NCBI GenBank assembly: GCA_964646585.1
Contig: CAZYEY010000141.1
Span: forward strand, 1 to 13,929
Direction of reading: 5' to 3'
Origin: PFJX01 sp964646585
GTDB lineage: Bacteria > Pseudomonadota > Gammaproteobacteria > Burkholderiales > Thiobacillaceae
Length of the DNA: 13,929 nucleotides
The position numbers and the translations under genes are program-made. The notes under the pieces are model-generated. The model was given only the letters and a program-made list of their open reading frames with translations, did not search any database and was not told the DNA's origin. Every line of letters starts with the position of its first letter. Position 1 is the stretch's first letter. This document shows, one piece after another, positions 1 through 7,022 of this stretch.

Positions 1-66
1 CGGGAGACGTCCGCCGCCCGGAGCATTTCCGTGAACAGGCGGCTCTGGGTGCGGGAGACGTCCGCC
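1..66. repeat. 15-bp direct repeat at the window edge
   Basis: The 15-mer CGGGAGACGTCCGCC occurs at 1-15 and again at 52-66. The 51-bp offset is exactly 17 codons, and both copies lie inside the TPR gene, encoding ADVSR twice in the corrected frame. It may be a small internal duplication, chance, or an assembly effect if the window edge is a contig edge. Confidence 0.6.
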
Positions 67-1273
67 AAGGCCGCCTGGTCGTGGCCCTGGCCGGGCTGTT
101 TCCGATCCAGGGCGATGCGGTTCCTGACCGCTTCGGCATAGATCGGCCGCAAGGCGGCCACCTGTTTTCCCGGGCCGCAGGGTCCAGGCCACGGGACAGG
201 GCGAAGAGACGGTCGGCCTGGCTCAGCGCCCGCTCGAACAGTGGGGCGGCCCGTTCCGGCTGGCCCTGTTCGAGGAGGAAACGGGCGTTCGCCCATAGCA
301 CGTGGGTCAGCGTCTCGGTGGAGGCAGTGCGCTCGGCAAGGGCCAGGGCTTTCGCGAGCGTCGCCTCCGCTTCGGGAATGTCACCCTTGCCGGCGAGCAG
401 TCTGCCGAGTTGGGCATAGGGCTTGGCGGTGCCGCCATGAAGAGTTTCCTGAGTGTCCGCAAGCGCGATGGCCTTGCGCAGCCAGACCTCGGCTTCATCG
501 GTTTTTCCCAGCGCCAGGAGGATGCTGCCCAGGTCGCTCTGGGCTTCCGCCGTGGCCCGGTGAAGCGGTCCCCAGACGCCCGGCGCCATCTGCGCCGCGC
601 CGCGGGCGAGCGGCTCGGCTTCCGCGTGGCGTTGCTGGCGCTGGCGCAGCATCGCCAGGCTCGACATCGCGATCTGCCGCCAGCGGAGGGCGGGTGCGTC
701 ACGGGCATCGGTGGTCTTGTCCAGGACGAGCTTGAGCAGGTTTTCCGCCTCTTGATAGTTACCGGCAAGCACCTGAAGGCGTCCCAGGCGGCAACGGACC
801 TCGAGCCAGGCGTCCCGCATCCCGGCATCGCCGGACTCGGGTATGTCCGTCATGACCTCCCGCAGAACCCGATCGGCTTCCGCGTAGCGGCCCTGCCCGA
901 GGATGGCGAGTCCCAGTTGGATCCGGGTCTTCGGTGCCAGGCGAGCGCCATGGCCATGGGCCTGATCGGCCAGGCGCAGCGCCTCACGCAAGACCGCCTC
1001 GGCTTCGGCATGGCGGCCTTGCAAACCCAGGGAGGCACCCAGCCTGTGCTGGGCGCTGGCGAGCAGGCGCATCTTCGCGGCGGCTTGACTGGGAAGGGAC
1101 TCCGCCAGAAAGATCGCCTGGCGCGCCAGAGTCTCGGCCTCGGCTCCGCGGCCTTCCTGGATCATCCGCCCGCCTTCTTCCAGCAGCGTGCGGATCTGCT
1201 CAGCATTGCCCCAGGCCGATACGGTGTATGAGGCGCAGACCAGCAGCACAAGCACGGCGCGAACCTTCGCCAT
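1..1273 (-). CDS. Exported tetratricopeptide-repeat protein, C-terminus outside window, apparent frameshift
   Basis: The ATG at 1273 opens a frame that stays open for about 368 codons. A short hydrophobic signal peptide comes first (MAKVRAVLVLLVCASYTVSA), so the product is probably periplasmic or surface-exposed. About eight TPR-like helices follow, each with a G-x-x-x-E-A-E-x-x-x-x-x-A/L pattern (for example GRHAEAEAVLREAL and GDIPEAEATLAKAL). These are protein-interaction repeats. Near 165-168 the protein-like frame changes. Downstream the good frame begins KQVAALRPIYAEAVRNRIAL and runs off the left edge, whereas the original frame turns Arg/Pro/Ser-rich. TPR proteins of this layout often end in a CHAT (caspase-like) domain, but that part would lie outside the window, so this is inference. 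The gene is divergent from the exported caspase gene at 1522. Confidence in TPR is high and in the function low. Confidence 0.82.
   Translation of the reverse strand, partial: MAKVRAVLVLLVCASYTVSAWGNAEQIRTLLEEGGRMIQEGRGAEAETLARQAIFLAESLPSQAAAKMRLLASAQHRLGASLGLQGRHAEAEAVLREALRLADQAHGHGARLAPKTRIQLGLAILGQGRYAEADRVLREVMTDIPESGDAGMRDAWLEVRCRLGRLQVLAGNYQEAENLLKLVLDKTTDARDAPALRWRQIAMSSLAMLRQRQQRHAEAEPLARGAAQMAPGVWGPLHRATAEAQSDLGSILLALGKTDEAEVWLRKAIALADTQETLHGGTAKPYAQLGRLLAGKGDIPEAEATLAKALALAERTASTETLTHVLWANARFLLEQGQPERAAPLFERALSQADRLFALSRGLDPAARENRWPPCGRSMPKRSGTASPWIGNSPARATTRRPWRTSPAPRAACSRKCSGRRTSP
164..170 (-). other. Apparent one-base frameshift in the TPR gene
   Basis: On the minus strand the reading passes through CGG GAA AAC AGG in the upstream frame. 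Inserting one A into the AAAA run (positions 165-168) gives GAA AAA CAG, and the frame then stays protein-like to the window edge. This is either a homopolymer sequencing or assembly error or a real inactivating or phase-variable indel. Confidence 0.6.
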
Positions 1274-1415
1274 GATCCTGTCCTTCCGAACCCGCCATGA
1301 GTGTGGCGCGGCGCAATGCGCGCATCCATGCGTCCCGGCCATGCCCGAGCCATCAAACGGGAGCAATGCCTTGATGTTCCCCATGCAGATCACCTGCTGC
1401 GCGAAATGCGATTCT

Positions 1416-1427
1416 TTTATATATAAA
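1416..1427. promoter_or_regulatory. AT-rich palindromic core in the divergent TPR/caspase intergenic region
   Basis: TTTATATATAAA is a perfect 12-bp palindrome and the only AT-rich patch in the 248-bp gap between the divergent genes. It could supply a -10 element in either direction (TATAAA on each strand). No convincing -35 was found at the right distance on either strand, so the assignment is tentative. The rest of 1274-1521 holds no gene that I can support. Confidence 0.3.
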
Positions 1428-1521
1428 CATTGAACGATGGCTTCCTGCCATGTGCGTCGCCCTTTGCCGGACGATACGTTGAAATGGCCGCGAACCCCGG
1501 GCCGCGTTTGGGAGAGTGCCC

Positions 1522-3246
1522 ATGCATCCTGTCTTCACTGGTTTGGCCAGCCTGCTGTTGGTCCTTTGGGCGACCGGTGCGCACACGGCGCCCGCCAGCC
1601 TGATTTTGTCCCAGCCTTTGCGCGCCAATCCGGACCTGATGGCGCCGGCGGTGGCCCGGTTGCCCGCCGACACGCAGGTGGAAGTCCTGGGGCGCCAGGG
1701 CGGCTGGACCCGGGTCCGGGCCGGCGGGATGGAGGGATGGCTGCGCATCCTCGCCTTGCGAGATGGCTTGCCGTCGCTGCCTTCGGCCCAGAATGTGGTG
1801 GACCTGTTCCGCGTCAACCCCGGCGCCGGCAACCGGGTCACCGCCGTGGCCGGGTTCCGAGGCCTGCCGCCGCCCAGACCTTCCGCCCACGCCCTGATCC
1901 TGGGCATCGCCGAGTATGGCCAGGGCATTCCGCGACTGGCCGGGGTGGCCAGGGATATGGAGAGCGCCTTGCTCATGGCCCGCGCACTGGGCGTGCCGGC
2001 GGAGAACACCACGGTCGTCCGGGACGCCGAGCTGACCCTGTCCGGGATGCGTGGGGCCCTAGACGCGCTGGATGCGCGGGTGCTGCCCAATGACGAGGTC
2101 TTCCTTTATTACTCCGGCCACGGCACCCGCCTGCCGGTGGCGGATGGTCGCGGCAAGGGATGCGCCGAGGCGCTGGTCACGGTGGATGGCCAGGCGCTGT
2201 TGGATGGAGAGATCCAGGACCGGCTCCAGCGGCTTGCGGTCAAGGCGCGTCGCATGGTCGTGTTCCTGGATGCCTGCCATTCCGGCGGCGCCACGACCCG
2301 CGCCGCTGGTGGGGACGCCTTCACCGCCAAGTTCTGGGCCAAGACGGGCGGCGAGACCTGCGAGCGGCCCGCCAATCTCCTGACCCGTGGGCTCGGGGAG
2401 GCCCTCTCCGGGGAGGGCAAGCTGAACTACGTCCATATCGCCGCCGCGCGGGAGAACGAGGTGGCCTTGGACGACGCCGAACGCGGCGGCCTCGCCACCC
2501 AAGCCTGGCTGGACTGCCTGGCGGGCGGCGCGCGCGACAGGGATGGTTCCGCCGGTATCTCAGCCGCCGAACTGGCCGCCTGCGCCCAACCCGTGATCGA
2601 CCGCCTGGCGCGAGACCATAGCCGCTTTTCAGCCCATCACCTGACCCTCACCGGCAATGCCGGCATGGTGCTCGCCCGCCCCGATGCCCAGATGGCCGAA
2701 CGCGCGGATCCCATCGCCACCCTGCGGGACATCCACGCCGGCCGCGACCCTCGGCGCCTGGTCAGGTTGAGTGTCGACAAGCCGGCCTATCGGGTCCATC
2801 GGGACCAGGTAGGTATCAGCATCCACAGCAGCCATGAAGGCTATGTCTATCTGCTCATGGTGGGTAGCGACGGCAGATCCTTCGATCTCCTCTTCCCCAA
2901 CCGAAAAGATGAGCGCAATCACATACGGGCGGGCGAGTCCTTGACCCTGCCGCGCGCCGGCTGGGCGATCCGCGCCGGCGGACCGGCAGGACGCAACCAC
3001 CTGCTGGCCCTGGTGAGTGAAACGCCTCGGGACTTTTCCGGGCTCGGACTCCGGGCGGCGGGGCCCTTCTCGGTGCTCGCCGCCACGCCCGCCGCGGCGC
3101 GGGATATCCTGCTGGTGTCGGAGACGTCGGCCCGGGCCGACGCCCCCGCCTGCGCGATGACCAGCGCAAGGCGCACCCTGGAGGTCGCCGCCGCTTGTTC
3201 CGACGCCTATGGCGCCGACCTGATCACCCTGGAAGAAATCGAATGA
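1522..3246 (+). CDS. Exported caspase-fold (peptidase C14) protein with SH3-like and DUF4384-like domains
   Basis: The ATG at 1522 is preferred over GTG at 1516 because GGGAG at 1510-1514 then has normal spacing; the product is 574 aa. Residues 1-23 are a signal peptide, so it acts outside the cytoplasm. Residues ~25-80 resemble a bacterial SH3 domain (VEVLGRQGGWTRVRAGGMEGWL). Residues ~122-385 are a caspase/metacaspase domain with the catalytic dyad visible: H200 in YYSGHG and C252 in LDACHSGG. An EF-hand-like loop runs from D339 to E350. Residues ~410-510 match a DUF4384-type domain (GYVYLLMVGSDGRSFDLLFPN). The family cleaves after basic residues (metacaspase/orthocaspase type) or is a related Cys peptidase; the substrate is unknown. 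It forms an operon with the next gene (13-nt gap) and is divergent from the TPR gene. Confidence 0.9.
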   Translation: MHPVFTGLASLLLVLWATGAHTAPASLILSQPLRANPDLMAPAVARLPADTQVEVLGRQGGWTRVRAGGMEGWLRILALRDGLPSLPSAQNVVDLFRVNPGAGNRVTAVAGFRGLPPPRPSAHALILGIAEYGQGIPRLAGVARDMESALLMARALGVPAENTTVVRDAELTLSGMRGALDALDARVLPNDEVFLYYSGHGTRLPVADGRGKGCAEALVTVDGQALLDGEIQDRLQRLAVKARRMVVFLDACHSGGATTRAAGGDAFTAKFWAKTGGETCERPANLLTRGLGEALSGEGKLNYVHIAAARENEVALDDAERGGLATQAWLDCLAGGARDRDGSAGISAAELAACAQPVIDRLARDHSRFSAHHLTLTGNAGMVLARPDAQMAERADPIATLRDIHAGRDPRRLVRLSVDKPAYRVHRDQVGISIHSSHEGYVYLLMVGSDGRSFDLLFPNRKDERNHIRAGESLTLPRAGWAIRAGGPAGRNHLLALVSETPRDFSGLGLRAAGPFSVLAATPAAARDILLVSETSARADAPACAMTSARRTLEVAAACSDAYGADLITLEEIE

Positions 3247-3259
3247 GAGGAGCGTTGCC

Positions 3260-4093
3260 ATGCCTACCCAGCAGAAACTCATCGCCGCCTTGTCCATTCT
3301 TTGCTTCGGCGGGACCAGCCTGGCCCAGACGGCGCCCCCGCCCCTGCCTTCCCTGCAGCAGGAAGCCGAGGCGAAGATCGTCTGGGGCGTGCTGCTCAAA
3401 CTGATCGCGCCGGTGGTGTTCGACGTTTTTACCGAGTGGGCGAAGAAGAAGATCGCGGCCCGCTATGACCAGAACTCGCTCGAGTATCTGGCGGCGAATT
3501 CCGCCCTGGCCGCCATCGTCAGCCTGGCCAGCTACAAGACCGGCAAGGACATCGTGCTCGCCGGGGTGGCGCCCAACGCCACGGAAGGCACGCCGCAGCT
3601 TCCCTTGAGGGTGGATGGCCAGGGCGAGAACTACCAGGGTGTCAACGTGGCCCTGGTGAGTGTGGACGCAAATGGCAAGCCCCTGGGCTTCCGGCCCTTG
3701 GGAAGTGGTTTCGATGCCGGCGAGCGCTTCAAGCTGCGGGTGCTGTCCACCTTCGATGCGCTCGTGGTGCTGGGCAACATCAATCCCTTGGGCGTGAGCA
3801 GACAGATCTATCCGGACAAGGGCGGCTTGGCGGTCTCCATCCCCGCCGGCAAGGAGGTGCTGCTGCCCCTGGGCGAAAAGGAGTACTTCATGTTCTCGGG
3901 CGCCACCGGGGAGGAAAAGCTCACCTTTACCGTGCGCGACCCCCGTTCCCTGGAGAGCGGCCGCGCCGCCGGCGCGCAGGTTTACCGCCGGGACGAGAGT
4001 TTCGGATCGAGTTTCGTCCAGGCCGTCACGCCGGAGCGTTTTCCGGTCATCGCCGAGGCCATCGCGCTGGAACACCGCCCCGCCAGGAAATAG
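3260..4093 (+). CDS. Exported protein of unknown function with DUF4384-like region
   Basis: The product is 277 aa and starts at the ATG at 3260, behind AGGAG at 3248-3252. Residues 1-23 are a signal peptide ending SLAQ before a Pro-rich stretch. Residues ~35-95 are predicted helical and amphipathic (KIVWGVLLKLIAPVVFDVFTEW). Residues ~145-232 look like a divergent DUF4384 domain: FDAGERFKLRVLSTFDALVV, then IYPDKGGLAVSIPAGKEVLL and FTVRDPRSL. This matches the order of elements in the tail of the upstream caspase protein. I do not recognise a named family for the whole protein. The 13-nt spacing and shared accessory domain suggest it works with the peptidase as a partner, substrate or inhibitor; this is inference. 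Confidence 0.8.
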   Translation: MPTQQKLIAALSILCFGGTSLAQTAPPPLPSLQQEAEAKIVWGVLLKLIAPVVFDVFTEWAKKKIAARYDQNSLEYLAANSALAAIVSLASYKTGKDIVLAGVAPNATEGTPQLPLRVDGQGENYQGVNVALVSVDANGKPLGFRPLGSGFDAGERFKLRVLSTFDALVVLGNINPLGVSRQIYPDKGGLAVSIPAGKEVLLPLGEKEYFMFSGATGEEKLTFTVRDPRSLESGRAAGAQVYRRDESFGSSFVQAVTPERFPVIAEAIALEHRPARK

Positions 4094-4216
4094 TCCAGTC
4101 TTCCATTCCCGTGGGGGGAAGGCGACGCCTGGCCCATGGCCAGGGCGCGAGCTTCGTGACGGATGGCCTGCCCTGGAGGTTCCCGGCCCATCGGCGCCAG
4201 CGGTCGCCGTCCCGGA

Positions 4217-5125
4217 CTATCCCCTTGCAGCTTTTGTGCCCGGCGGCAGGCTGGCGGCCAGGGTTCCGGCCAGGGCGGCCAGGGTTCCGGCCAGGGGCGA
4301 GCGGCGACGCCATACCAGACCGATGGTGCGGGACGCGCCGGGCTTGGCCAGGGGTCTGAGCACCACCGCCTTGCCCTTCCCGGAATCCTCGCCACCGGCC
4401 AGAGCCGGGATCAGGGTCACGCCCAGACCCATGGCCACCATCTGGCGCAGGGTCTCCAGGCTGGTGGCGCGGATCTCCTCGCTCTTCAGTCCTTGCAGGT
4501 GGCAGGCATCCAGGGCCTGATCCCGCAGACAGTGGCCTTCCTCCAGCAGCAGCAGGCCGGCCTTGGCCAGGGCGTCGATGTCCACCGACCTGGACCTGGC
4601 CAGGGCGTGGCCGGCGGGCAGGGCGGCCAGGAAGGGTTCCACGAACAGGGGCTTCACCTCCAGGGCGGGGTCCAGGATGGGCAGGGCCAGCAGGCCCGCG
4701 TCCAGCTTTCCCTCCGCCAGGTGGGTGAGCATGTGGGGCGTCATTTCTTCCCGCAGCAGCAGGCGCAGTTTGGGGTGGGCTTCCCGTACCCGGGTCAGGA
4801 CGTGGGGCAGGTAATAGGGGCCCAGGGTGGGAATGACGCCCAGGTTCACGGTGCGGTCCATGGGGTCCCTGGCGTAGCTGGCCACCTCCCGGATACGCGC
4901 CGCCTCTTCGACGATGCGCCGGGCCGACTCCACGATCTCCCGGCCGATGGGGGTGGGTACCACCCGCTTCAGGGAGCGGTCGAAAAGGATGATGCCCAGG
5001 TAGTCCTCCAGCTTCTTCAAGCCGGTGGACAGGGTGGACTGGCTGACGTAGCAGGCCTCGGCGGCCTGGCCGAAGTGACCCGTGTCCGCCAGGGCCACCA
5101 GATAGCGCAATTCCTGAAGAGTCAT
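4217..5125 (-). CDS. oxyR: Hydrogen-peroxide sensor OxyR (LysR family)
   Basis: OxyR is a cytoplasmic tetrameric regulator that H2O2 activates through a disulfide. The product is 302 aa when started at the ATG at 5125. A longer frame to 5206 exists, but the LysR N-terminus begins at MTLQELRYLVALADTGHFGQ. A helix-turn-helix lies at ~18-45 and the effector domain follows. The redox cysteines fall at C199 (LEEGHCLRDQ) and C208 (LDAC), the same numbers as in E. coli OxyR, followed by the typical RATSLETLRQMVA. The C-terminal tail holds a 21-bp tandem duplication. The gene is divergent from the ORF-ZIP-dps operon and probably controls it. The neighbouring stress genes support OxyR over another LysR regulator. 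Confidence 0.96.
   Translation of the reverse strand: MTLQELRYLVALADTGHFGQAAEACYVSQSTLSTGLKKLEDYLGIILFDRSLKRVVPTPIGREIVESARRIVEEAARIREVASYARDPMDRTVNLGVIPTLGPYYLPHVLTRVREAHPKLRLLLREEMTPHMLTHLAEGKLDAGLLALPILDPALEVKPLFVEPFLAALPAGHALARSRSVDIDALAKAGLLLLEEGHCLRDQALDACHLQGLKSEEIRATSLETLRQMVAMGLGVTLIPALAGGEDSGKGKAVVLRPLAKPGASRTIGLVWRRRSPLAGTLAALAGTLAASLPPGTKAARG
4256..4297. repeat. 21-bp tandem duplication in the 3' end of oxyR
   Basis: The 21-bp unit starting GGCCAGGGTTCCGGCCAGGG is present twice, at 4256-4276 and 4277-4297, with 20 of 21 bases identical. On the minus strand it encodes the repeated LAGTLAA segment in the OxyR C-terminal tail. The reading frame is preserved. Confidence 0.9.
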
Positions 5126-5227
5126 GGGTGATCCCAGGTCGGGTTGGAGGGGAGGATGCCAGGCGAATCGTCCGGGTTCTGGGGATATGGCGCCAAGATG
5201 TCCCAAGCCATCAGATGACTGTGAATG

Positions 5228-5264
5228 ATCTACATGTTAGATGAATTCGTTCAAAACAATCTAC
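5228..5264. promoter_or_regulatory. Candidate OxyR operator
   Basis: ATCT-N7-AGAT at 5228-5242 is part of the inverted repeat ATCTACATGTTAGAT and contains a T-N11-A LysR box (T5229, A5241). A second T-N11-A (T5251, A5263) follows exactly 22 bp later and ends with CTAC, close to the CTAT quarter-site. The 4-7-4-7-4-7-4 spacing is that of the OxyR tetramer site. The 3' edge directly abuts the -35 of the rightward promoter, the usual activating position. The match to the base consensus is partial; the spacing is the stronger argument. Confidence 0.55.
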
Positions 5265-5293
5265 TTACCGGTGGCGATGACTTGGGCTTTAAT
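5265..5293 (+). promoter_or_regulatory. Promoter for the small ORF-ZIP-dps operon
   Basis: A -35-like TTACCG (5265-5270), a 17-bp spacer and a -10 TTTAAT (5288-5293, 5 of 6 to consensus) precede the ATG at 5326. The weak -35 beside a LysR-type operator fits an activator-dependent promoter. Confidence 0.5.
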
Positions 5294-5325
5294 GAACGCA
5301 ACACCAGTTGAAGAAGGAGCCCGTC

Positions 5326-5499
5326 ATGACCTTGAGCCTTTACTCCACCCTCCGTGCCTGGCGGCGGGATCTCCAGGCCGAAAAGGCCGCCGCCGGCAAG
5401 CAGGCCACCTCTCCCATCTATGAGGCCATCGCCCGTCTCGGCACCGGGCTGGCTGGTATTTCCTGCGGCGGCGACATCGCTTCTACCCGGCGACGTTGA
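5326..5499 (+). CDS. Small protein of unknown function, 57 aa, first gene of the ZIP-dps operon
   Basis: The ATG at 5326 follows AAGGAG at 5314-5319 with ideal spacing, and the stop at 5497-5499 is 6 nt before the ZIP start. The protein starts MTLSLYSTLRAWRRDLQAEK, is basic, has no signal peptide or clear membrane segment, has one cysteine near the end (GISCGG), and finishes STRRR. I do not recognise the family. Placement behind the candidate OxyR-controlled promoter suggests an oxidative-stress role or a leader peptide for the transporter. The strong ribosome site and tight packing argue that it is translated. Confidence 0.6.
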   Translation: MTLSLYSTLRAWRRDLQAEKAAAGKQATSPIYEAIARLGTGLAGISCGGDIASTRRR

Positions 5500-5505
5500 G
5501 GGATC

Positions 5506-6432
5506 ATGGAAGCCGCCCGCCAAACGCCCACCTTTCGCGCCGACTGGCTGAACCACGCCCAGGCCCACCCCTATACAGCCGCAGGACTGGGGTTGGCGGT
5601 CCTGGGCATGACCTGGCTGTTCCTCAACAGTGCCGCCCACGTCCTCGCCGGCGACGCCAGCGTGGCGCTGCGCTATGGCTTGCTGGGCGGCCTGGCGGGC
5701 TTCGCGGCGACGGCCCTGGGCGCCGTCCCGGGCCTGTTCCTGCGTGGCATTTCCCACAAGGCGGAGGACACCCTGCTGGGCCTGGCGGCCGGGATGATGC
5801 TGGCGGCGAGTTCCTTCTCCCTGCTGCTGCCGGGTCTGGAGGCGGGCAGGGAGATCGCCGGCAGCCCGCTGATGGGCGGCCTCGCCGTGGTGGCGGGGCT
5901 GGCCCTGGGCGTCCTCCTCATGCTGGGCCTGGATCAGTTCACCCCCCACGAGCACATCCATGGTGGCCCCTGCGGCCCGGGCTGCGAGCGGGTGAACCGG
6001 GTGTGGCTGTTCGTGCTGGCCATTGCCCTGCACAATCTGCCGGAAGGCATGGCCATTGGCGTAAGCTTCGCCCGGGGCGACCTTTCGGTGGGCCTGCCGC
6101 TCACCAGCGCCATCGCCCTTCAGGACATCCCGGAAGGCTTGGCGGTGGCCGTGGCCCTGCGTGCCGCCGGACTGAAGCCGGCGCGAGCGGTGCTCATCGC
6201 CGCCGCCACCGGATTCATGGAGCCCCTGGGCGCCCTGTTGGGGGTGGGCCTTTCCAGCGGCTTGGCGATAACCTATCCCATCGGTCTCGGCCTGGCGGCC
6301 GGCGCCATGATTTTCGTGGTCTCCCACGAGGTCATCCCGGAAACCCATCGGAACGGCCATCAGACCCCGGCCACCCTGGGCCTGATGAGCGGTTTCGCCA
6401 TCATGATGTTGTTGGACACTACCCTCGGCTGA
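5506..6432 (+). CDS. ZIP-family divalent metal transporter, BbZIP type
   Basis: This is an inner-membrane importer of Zn(II) or related metals, 308 aa with about eight hydrophobic segments. The binuclear metal site is complete. TM4 has HNLPEG (H176, N177, E180), TM5 has QDIPEG (Q206, D207, E210) and TM6 has GFMEP (E239). H274 lies in FVVSHE. These positions are one residue off those of Bordetella bronchiseptica BbZIP, whose M1 and M2 sites use the same residues, including Gln in TM5. A His-rich loop (PHEHIHGG, 147-154) lies before TM4, as in that protein. It sits between the small ORF and dps, 30 nt from dps. Co-expression with Dps suggests Zn or Mn supply under peroxide stress; the metal cannot be read from sequence. 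Confidence 0.92.
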   Translation: MEAARQTPTFRADWLNHAQAHPYTAAGLGLAVLGMTWLFLNSAAHVLAGDASVALRYGLLGGLAGFAATALGAVPGLFLRGISHKAEDTLLGLAAGMMLAASSFSLLLPGLEAGREIAGSPLMGGLAVVAGLALGVLLMLGLDQFTPHEHIHGGPCGPGCERVNRVWLFVLAIALHNLPEGMAIGVSFARGDLSVGLPLTSAIALQDIPEGLAVAVALRAAGLKPARAVLIAAATGFMEPLGALLGVGLSSGLAITYPIGLGLAAGAMIFVVSHEVIPETHRNGHQTPATLGLMSGFAIMMLLDTTLG

Positions 6433-6462
6433 GGGCTTGACTGAACGGAAAAGGAGCGAATC

Positions 6463-6981
6463 ATGGCCATTGATATCGGCATTGGCGACAAGGACCGCGC
6501 CCGCATCGCGGAGGCACTCTCCAAAATGCTCGCGGACAGCTACATCCTCTATCTCAAGACCCACAACTTCCACTGGAACGTCACCGGTCCCATGTTCCAG
6601 ACCCTGCACAGCATGTTCATGATGCAGTACACGGAACTTTGGAACGCTCTGGACCTCATCGCCGAGCGCATTCGCGCCCTGGGCCATCCGGCGCCAGGCT
6701 CCTACAAGCGCTACGTGGAGCTCTCCAGCATCCCGGAGGAGGATGGGGTGCCCTCCGCCCACGACATGATCCGGCAGCTGGTGGCCGGCCAGGAGGCAGT
6801 GGCCCGCACCGCCCGCGCCGCCTTCAAGGTGGCCGACGCCGCCGATGACCAGCCCACCGCCGACCTGCTCACCCAACGCATGGAAGTCCACGAGAAGAAC
6901 GCCTGGATGCTGCGGGTGCTGCTGGAGGACGGTGGCCAGGCCGTGGCGCCGGCCAGGAAGGGCAAGCGCGCCGGGAAGTGA
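6463..6981 (+). CDS. dps: Dps, DNA-binding ferroxidase and iron-storage protein
   Basis: Dps forms a cytoplasmic 12-mer that oxidises Fe(II) with H2O2, stores it as a mineral and shields DNA. The product is 172 aa, with AAGGAG at 6451-6456 before the ATG. The inter-subunit ferroxidase ligands are all present with E. coli spacing: H37 (in HNFHWN), H49, D64 and E68 (in LDLIAERIRALG). The C-terminal tail is lysine/arginine-rich (ARKGKRAGK), as expected for DNA binding by a C-terminal extension. It is the last gene of the putative OxyR-controlled operon. No T-run terminator follows, so read-through into the next gene is possible. Confidence 0.96.
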   Translation: MAIDIGIGDKDRARIAEALSKMLADSYILYLKTHNFHWNVTGPMFQTLHSMFMMQYTELWNALDLIAERIRALGHPAPGSYKRYVELSSIPEEDGVPSAHDMIRQLVAGQEAVARTARAAFKVADAADDQPTADLLTQRMEVHEKNAWMLRVLLEDGGQAVAPARKGKRAGK

Positions 6982-7016
6982 GCCTCCGTCCTCCCAGGGC
7001 GAGGGGCGGGAGCCGC

Positions 7017-7022
7017 TAGAAT
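7017..7022 (+). promoter_or_regulatory. Candidate -10 element for the COG0523 GTPase gene
   Basis: TAGAAT matches the -10 consensus at 5 of 6 bases and lies 28 bp before the ATG. No -35 hexamer is visible at 16-18 bp upstream. If used, transcription would start near 7029, giving a leader of only about 20 nt. Confidence 0.35.

Noticed and set aside
302..1231. Long forward open frame of 309 codons
   Set aside because: Antisense shadow of the TPR gene; composition is Gly/Gln/Arg-rich without domain motifs, while the minus strand shows clear TPR repeats.
1353..2090. 245-codon minus-strand open frame beginning near the divergent intergenic region
   Set aside because: Overlaps the signal peptide and SH3 part of the caspase gene in antisense; no recognisable motif.
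4128..4144. Hairpin CCTGGCC-CAT-GGCCAGG between the convergent caspase operon and oxyR
   Set aside because: Perfect 7-bp stem but no T-run on either strand, so a terminator call is not supported; the sequence is common in GC-rich DNA. The rest of 4094-4216 shows nothing.
4163..5131. 322-codon plus-strand open frame
   Set aside because: Antisense to oxyR; repetitive GQG composition.
6991..7012. CTCCC/GGGAG inverted repeat after dps as terminator
   Set aside because: Only a 5-bp stem with a 12-nt loop and no T-run.
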